Below are positions 30,629-34,416 of a stretch of 34,416 bases of DNA, one piece after another. Position 1 is the first letter of the stretch, and each line of letters opens with the position of its first letter. Made by a program: the position numbers and the translations under genes. Source of the stretch: Eubacterium sp. (GTDB lineage Bacteria; Bacillota; Clostridia; Lachnospirales; Lachnospiraceae); NCBI GenBank assembly GCA_024698965.1, contig JAILQM010000121.1, positions 1-34,416 on the forward strand, written 5' to 3'. Under the pieces are notes generated by a model that saw only the letters and a list, made by a program, of their open reading frames with translations, made no database searches and was not told the origin of the DNA.

Positions 30629-32864
30629 CAGGTTTACCTGACATACGAACGCGGTGGGCGATTTCGCCGCCGTCTCCGTAGAGGGCATCGCATAAGCCGA
30701 TGGCCCTTTCTTTATTGCCCGAATCATCGTAAATACCGAAGTCTTCCGCTTTAAACTCATCTCTTGTCTTGGAGTAGATGCTGTAAAGAGCCGGGTTTAT
30801 CTTAGGGAGCTCTTTATCTATGTTCTCATCTTCAAACCAAAGAGGACAGAGGCTGTCTTTGTACGTGCTAAAGGTTTCTTTGATGAGCGAAAGTTTTTTT
30901 GGCATATCATCTTCACAGGCACAAAGCACGGAAATGCTCGGTGCATAGAGGATGACTTTTTTTGTTCCTCCGTCGGATTTTTTAAGCTTATCCGCCCAGT
31001 CTTTAGGGACGGGCGGTTTGCAGCCGGAGCGGTTTCTTTTTACGGAAGAAACCTTGATTTTGTTTTCCCAAATACTTCGTGTATCTTCTCCGGAAAAAAG
31101 GCTGAGCCTTTCTACATATATTTCCTTGAGCCATTCTTCTTCCAAAATAATTTCGTCAGCGCGAATTACTCCGGGCATAGTTACGTATTTTTCGCTGTTT
31201 GTAAAAGGCACGGTATCTTCTTTTGTAAAAGACGCCATTTCAAACCATGGCACATAAATAAGCTTTTCGCACGCGGAAGATAAGGCCTTTGAGAAAAATC
31301 CCTTTGGCAAAGATGTGGTATCGTTCCACTCGTCATAGGGATTCTGGAAATAAATCTCATCCGGGCGGTGGGCGAAAAGATTAAAATCCTCTATGCTCAA
31401 AGGATGAAGCTCCTTTGGATAGTCTAAAATGTCATAATGCATATCGTGGAGGGTTGAGTCGTATTTTTTGTAATAATACGGCAAAGGCACGACGTATACA
31501 TCTGTATTTTCGTCCTCCAGGGCTTTTTGGTAATAAGGCATAAAGCGTTCAAAATACTCGGCTTTAAAAGGCAAAAATACTACTTCTTTTCTTGAGATAA
31601 TATCGTTAAAGGCGCCCAAAATCCTATCTGAAAGACCGGTAACGGATGAGCCGTCATTTTCGCCGGAATAAATCGCAAAGACAAGCTCACAAAGCTCTTC
31701 AAGGCAGGAAACTATAGCTGTTCCTTCGCCTTTCCACTGCTCAATAAGTGTTCCCATTTCCGTAGCGAGCTGCTGAGCGTTTTGGCAAAGCTCTTTTACC
31801 TCACTGCCGTTGCCGTTTGCAAGGGCTTGGGTTAGAGAAGAGAGCAAAGAAATCAGCGCAGAGTTATACTCGGTAACGACGGCTTTATAGGTGGCTCCTT
31901 CAGGAGCAGAAGGCTTACTTAAGAGGTCGGGAGTGAATTTAAACTTCGGAAGCTCAAAGTCAAGCACCGCCTCAAGGTCTTTTTGCTGAGTCGAAAAATA
32001 AGGATAGTCGTGGCCGCTCCAGGTCTTTATAAGCTGCATAAAGTTTGGATATCTTTTGTCCAAAACCGCAGTGTATTCAAGCGGCACGGGAATGGTCGTA
32101 TTTTCATACGGTAGTCTTATGCTGTTTTCATAGTACTCAGATGGGAACGAGAAGTCGGGGTTGTCAATTCCGAAAGGGAAAAGCTGAGTGATTCTCTTGC
32201 CTTTTTCTGAGTTATACATATCAAAAACTTCCTCGCAAAGCTCATAGAGCTTGATACGAAGATCATAATCCGAAAGCCCTCTCGGCAGCTTTTTGCGGGA
32301 GAGGGATTCTATTTTTTTTAGGCTTTCTTCGAGCTTTACGCCGCTTAAGGAGCCGTCCTCTATGGCGTCTGATACGGCGATAATGTATTTTGCGAGCGTG
32401 CATCTCTCGTTCTCTTTTTTTTCGTTATCAGATCTGTAGTCCAGGATGAAAATATCCACACCGCAAATATACGGGAACTGGTGAAATTTTTCGAGGTGAT
32501 CTTCTTCAAAGCAGATTCGTTTTTTGCCGACAATGCGTGACAAAAACTGCCAGTAATCTTCATTGGTATGGTAGTTTATTATTTCGTAGCCGTCCGGGAG
32601 CTCGCTTAGGTGAGTAAGAAATTTTTTGTATTCACTTCTTTTCATGGCAATATCCAAGTCATCATCCCACGGAATAAAGCCGCCGTGACGTACGGTGGCA
32701 AGAAGAGATCCCCAATCGGCAAAGTATTCGATACCATATTTTTGGCATATTTTATCTATTTCGCTTAAAACTTCCATCTCACAGGCCCAGCCACGTTTGA
32801 CCATGCCGGGAATATAAAAACCATCTCTTATTTCGTCTTCAAAGAATTCTTCGGAAAAATGCAA
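30603..32864 (-). CDS. LicD phosphotransferase fused to glycerophosphotransferase-like domain
   Basis: Counting from the chosen TTG start, the protein has 753 residues. Residues 1-300 are a LicD domain: FFEDEIRDGFYIPGMVKRGW, then ADWGSLLATVRHGGFIPWDD with acidic residues at 67-69 and D71. LicD relatives move phosphocholine, and the related fukutin/FKRP move ribitol phosphate from CDP-ribitol. Residues 325-425 are a helical linker. Residues 427-745 resemble CDP-glycerol glycerophosphotransferase relatives (VVFLPFKAEYFERF, VVPLPYYYKKYDS, IYFQNPYDEWNDTTSLP, VILYAPSISVL). The TTG start has GGGGGAGG seven bases upstream; the longer frame to 32948 adds a spurious hydrophobic lead. A CDP-pentitol from the facing operon is a likely substrate. 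Confidence 0.85.
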   Translation of the reverse strand: MHFSEEFFEDEIRDGFYIPGMVKRGWACEMEVLSEIDKICQKYGIEYFADWGSLLATVRHGGFIPWDDDLDIAMKRSEYKKFLTHLSELPDGYEIINYHTNEDYWQFLSRIVGKKRICFEEDHLEKFHQFPYICGVDIFILDYRSDNEKKENERCTLAKYIIAVSDAIEDGSLSGVKLEESLKKIESLSRKKLPRGLSDYDLRIKLYELCEEVFDMYNSEKGKRITQLFPFGIDNPDFSFPSEYYENSIRLPYENTTIPVPLEYTAVLDKRYPNFMQLIKTWSGHDYPYFSTQQKDLEAVLDFELPKFKFTPDLLSKPSAPEGATYKAVVTEYNSALISLLSSLTQALANGNGSEVKELCQNAQQLATEMGTLIEQWKGEGTAIVSCLEELCELVFAIYSGENDGSSVTGLSDRILGAFNDIISRKEVVFLPFKAEYFERFMPYYQKALEDENTDVYVVPLPYYYKKYDSTLHDMHYDILDYPKELHPLSIEDFNLFAHRPDEIYFQNPYDEWNDTTSLPKGFFSKALSSACEKLIYVPWFEMASFTKEDTVPFTNSEKYVTMPGVIRADEIILEEEWLKEIYVERLSLFSGEDTRSIWENKIKVSSVKRNRSGCKPPVPKDWADKLKKSDGGTKKVILYAPSISVLCACEDDMPKKLSLIKETFSTYKDSLCPLWFEDENIDKELPKINPALYSIYSKTRDEFKAEDFGIYDDSGNKERAIGLCDALYGDGGEIAHRVRMSGKPVMLENPKI

Positions 32865-32941
32865 TTTAAATCCTCCCCCGATTGTTGTACAAGTAAAAAA
32901 ATAAATATAATAAAGACATAATAATGATAGCATTTTTGGTC

Positions 32942-32971
32942 TTTTCAATAAAGAGCAAAATGTTATATACT
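32942..32971 (+). promoter_or_regulatory. Candidate promoter of the cysC-like gene
   Basis: TATACT at 32966-32971 is a good -10 box; TTTTCA at 32942-32947 is a weak -35 with an 18-base spacer. Transcription would begin at or next to the start codon at 32978. Confidence 0.35.
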
Positions 32972-32977
32972 AACTCT

Positions 32978-33571
32978 ATGAGTAGTAATGTGATTTTTCA
33001 AAAAATGGAAATAACAAGAGAAATGAGGGCGAAGCATAAAAACCAGCGTCCCGTTACGATATGGTTTACCGGACTTTCGGGTTCGGGCAAATCAACTCTT
33101 GCCAATGCAATCGAAAAATGCCTTTATGAAAAGGGCAGACATACAATGAGCCTTGATGGGGATAATATAAGGCTCGGGATTAATAAAGACCTTGGCTTTT
33201 CGGAGAAAGACAGGGTTGAAAATATAAGGCGAATAGCTGAAATATCAAAGCTTATGAATGATGCGGGAGTTATAACTCTTACGTCTTTTATATCTCCTTA
33301 TATTGCGGACAGGCAAAAGGCAAGACAGATAATAGGGGAAGAAAATTTTATAGAGGTTTATGTCAGCACACCGATTGAGGAGTGCGAAAAAAGAGATGTA
33401 AAAGGTCTTTATAAAAAAGCAAGAGAGGGTATAATTAAGGATTTTACAGGGGTTTCAGGGCCATATGAGGAGCCGGCAAATCCGGAGATAAGTATAGACA
33501 CATCCGGAAAAAGCATTGAGGAGTCGGCAGAGATAATTATGAAGTATTTGAGGGATAATAATATTATTTAA
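32978..33571 (+). CDS. cysC: CysC-type (adenylylsulfate) kinase
   Basis: The 197-residue protein has the APS kinase pattern: VTIWFTGLSGSGKSTLA (P-loop 32-40), LDGDNIRLGINKDLGF, DRVENIRRIAEISK and the FISPY motif. CysC makes PAPS, the donor for sulfation. No sulfurylase or sulfotransferase is visible here, and a CysC homologue in the Campylobacter capsule locus acts on cytidine diphosphoramidate instead, so another substrate is possible. The start MSSNVIFQK fits the family. No ribosome binding site precedes it, and a -10 box lies six bases upstream, so the mRNA may be leaderless. The longer frame from 32924 adds 18 residues unlike the family. Confidence 0.87.
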   Translation: MSSNVIFQKMEITREMRAKHKNQRPVTIWFTGLSGSGKSTLANAIEKCLYEKGRHTMSLDGDNIRLGINKDLGFSEKDRVENIRRIAEISKLMNDAGVITLTSFISPYIADRQKARQIIGEENFIEVYVSTPIEECEKRDVKGLYKKAREGIIKDFTGVSGPYEEPANPEISIDTSGKSIEESAEIIMKYLRDNNII

Positions 33572-33576
33572 GAAGT

Positions 33577-34416
33577 ATGAATTTCAGGAGCTTAGAATAT
33601 TTTAACAAGGTTGCCGAAGAAAAAAGCATAAGATCGGCGGCAAAAAAGCTATATATTTCGGAACAGTCTCTTAGCGAATCGGTAAAGCGGCTCGAAAACG
33701 AAATGGGAGTTTCACTTTTAACCAGAAGTCGCCCGTTTGAGCTTACCGAGGCCGGGAAAGAGTTTTACAGGTATTCGAGAGAGATTCTTGACAAGAAGAA
33801 AAAAATGGAGACGGCAGTAAAGAAAAAAGCCGTTGAAAACGGAACAACTGTAAGTATTATGATAGGACCTATGGGGCTTCCGGTGTTTTTGCCGGAGCTT
33901 ATGGTGGCATTTAACAGAGAATATCCGGAATACTATGTCGAAGTAAATAAAAAAATGGAAGATGAGATTTCTCTTCTTAAGGTTGATGAGATAGGGTTTT
34001 TACCAATGGGAGAGAATAAGGATTTAAATTTCGTCCCGCTTTTTGATGACTGCTGCTGCGTAATTGTAAGCGAAGAGCAGCTTAAAAAGGCATACGGAAA
34101 AAGCTGGAAAGCTCATCTGGAGTCGGCTCAAGAATCCGGAGATGTATTTGAACTTAAAGATTTGTCTTTTATAGATTGGAAGATTGATAAGGCCAATTAT
34201 TTTACCGAGACCTGGCAAAAACTTGATGAGATGAAGTTCGAACCGGAGTTAATAAGTATAACTGACAACTTCGATACGAATCTTGTGCTTTGCAAACAGG
34301 GAATGGGTGCACTTTTCAGCATGGAAGATATGGTGAGAAGGCGCATAGGAGATGACGATACCTTAAAAAGAGAGGGGCTTTATATGGTAAGGCTTAATAT
34401 TACGGGAAGCAGGTTT
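33577..34416 (+). CDS. LysR-type transcriptional regulator, 3' partial
   Basis: The frame runs off the right edge after 280 residues, close to the usual 290-300, so little is missing. The N-terminal winged helix-turn-helix is typical: LEYFNKVAEEKSIRSAAKKL, then ISEQSLSESVKRLENEMGVS and LLTRSRPFELTEAGKEFYRY. The following region (VSIMIGPMGLPVFLPELMVA) begins the effector-binding domain. It starts five bases after the cysC-like gene with AAGAAG upstream, so the two form one operon. A link to sulfur or polyol control is possible from context only. Confidence 0.88.
   Translation, partial: MNFRSLEYFNKVAEEKSIRSAAKKLYISEQSLSESVKRLENEMGVSLLTRSRPFELTEAGKEFYRYSREILDKKKKMETAVKKKAVENGTTVSIMIGPMGLPVFLPELMVAFNREYPEYYVEVNKKMEDEISLLKVDEIGFLPMGENKDLNFVPLFDDCCCVIVSEEQLKKAYGKSWKAHLESAQESGDVFELKDLSFIDWKIDKANYFTETWQKLDEMKFEPELISITDNFDTNLVLCKQGMGALFSMEDMVRRRIGDDDTLKREGLYMVRLNITGSRF

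Noticed and set aside
32865-32948. ATG start and hydrophobic lead for the LicD protein
   Set aside because: The lead comes from AT-rich intergenic DNA. The LicD family N-terminus begins at the TTG, which has a strong ribosome binding site.
1-34416. CRISPR arrays, tRNA or rRNA genes, insertion sequences, phage genes
   Set aside because: I saw no spaced direct repeats, no cloverleaf or rRNA sequence and no transposase or integrase. The only long repeats are the flagellin paralogues.

Overview
The window comes from a motile, low-G+C Clostridia bacterium, most likely a Lachnospiraceae member (Roseburia/Butyrivibrio/Lachnospira type). The basis is short flagellins starting MVVQHNLTAMNANRQL, an adjacent fliW-csrA pair, strong AGGAGG ribosome binding sites and sigma-28 promoters of the form TAAA-N15-(G/T/A)CCGATA. 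I cannot name the genus from the sequence alone. No tRNA, rRNA, CRISPR array or insertion sequence is visible.

Layout. (1) 1-2331: the 3' part of a GT8-SGNH fusion gene and a GT92-type glycosyltransferase. (2) 2350-9671: a late flagellar operon behind a sigma-28 promoter: flgM, flgN, two tandem flgK paralogues, flgL, fliW, csrA. (3) 9676-13527: a second sigma-28 promoter with flaG, fliD, fliS and a FliT-like coiled-coil gene. (4) 13574-26331: three flagellin genes on the plus strand (13751, 15914, 24418), each with its own sigma-28 promoter, a structured leader and a strong terminator. Each faces a convergent minus-strand glycosyltransferase gene. Between flagellins 2 and 3 lie further glycosyltransferases, small unknown genes, and a stand-alone sigma-28 unit encoding a 121-residue protein. 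(5) 26460-30599: a glycosyltransferase followed by three enzymes (pentulose-phosphate 3-epimerase family, IspD/TarI-type cytidylyltransferase, zinc alcohol dehydrogenase) that together look like a CDP-pentitol pathway. (6) 30603-34416: a minus-strand LicD fusion that could use the CDP-pentitol, then a CysC-type kinase and a truncated LysR-type regulator.

How it may work together. The window encodes filament, hook-filament junction, cap and export chaperones, the FliW-CsrA switch, and probably much of a flagellin glycosylation system. The leaders of flgM and of flagellins 1 and 3 contain a small hairpin with AGGA in the loop (core CAAGGATG). In the flagellin leaders a second GGA lies in the Shine-Dalgarno sequence. 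This is the arrangement by which CsrA represses flagellin translation in Bacillus. The glycan enzymes suggest a flagellar glycan carrying a phospho-pentitol, made by chemistry analogous to teichoic acid synthesis and to fukutin/FKRP modification of dystroglycan. That last step is inference.

Several starts were moved from the longest open frame to a later codon with a good ribosome binding site: flgK1 (3339), fliW (8994), the fliT-like gene (13039), flagellin 1 (13751), LicD (TTG at 32864, minus strand) and the cysC-like gene (32978). No gene-free stretch exceeds 300 bases.
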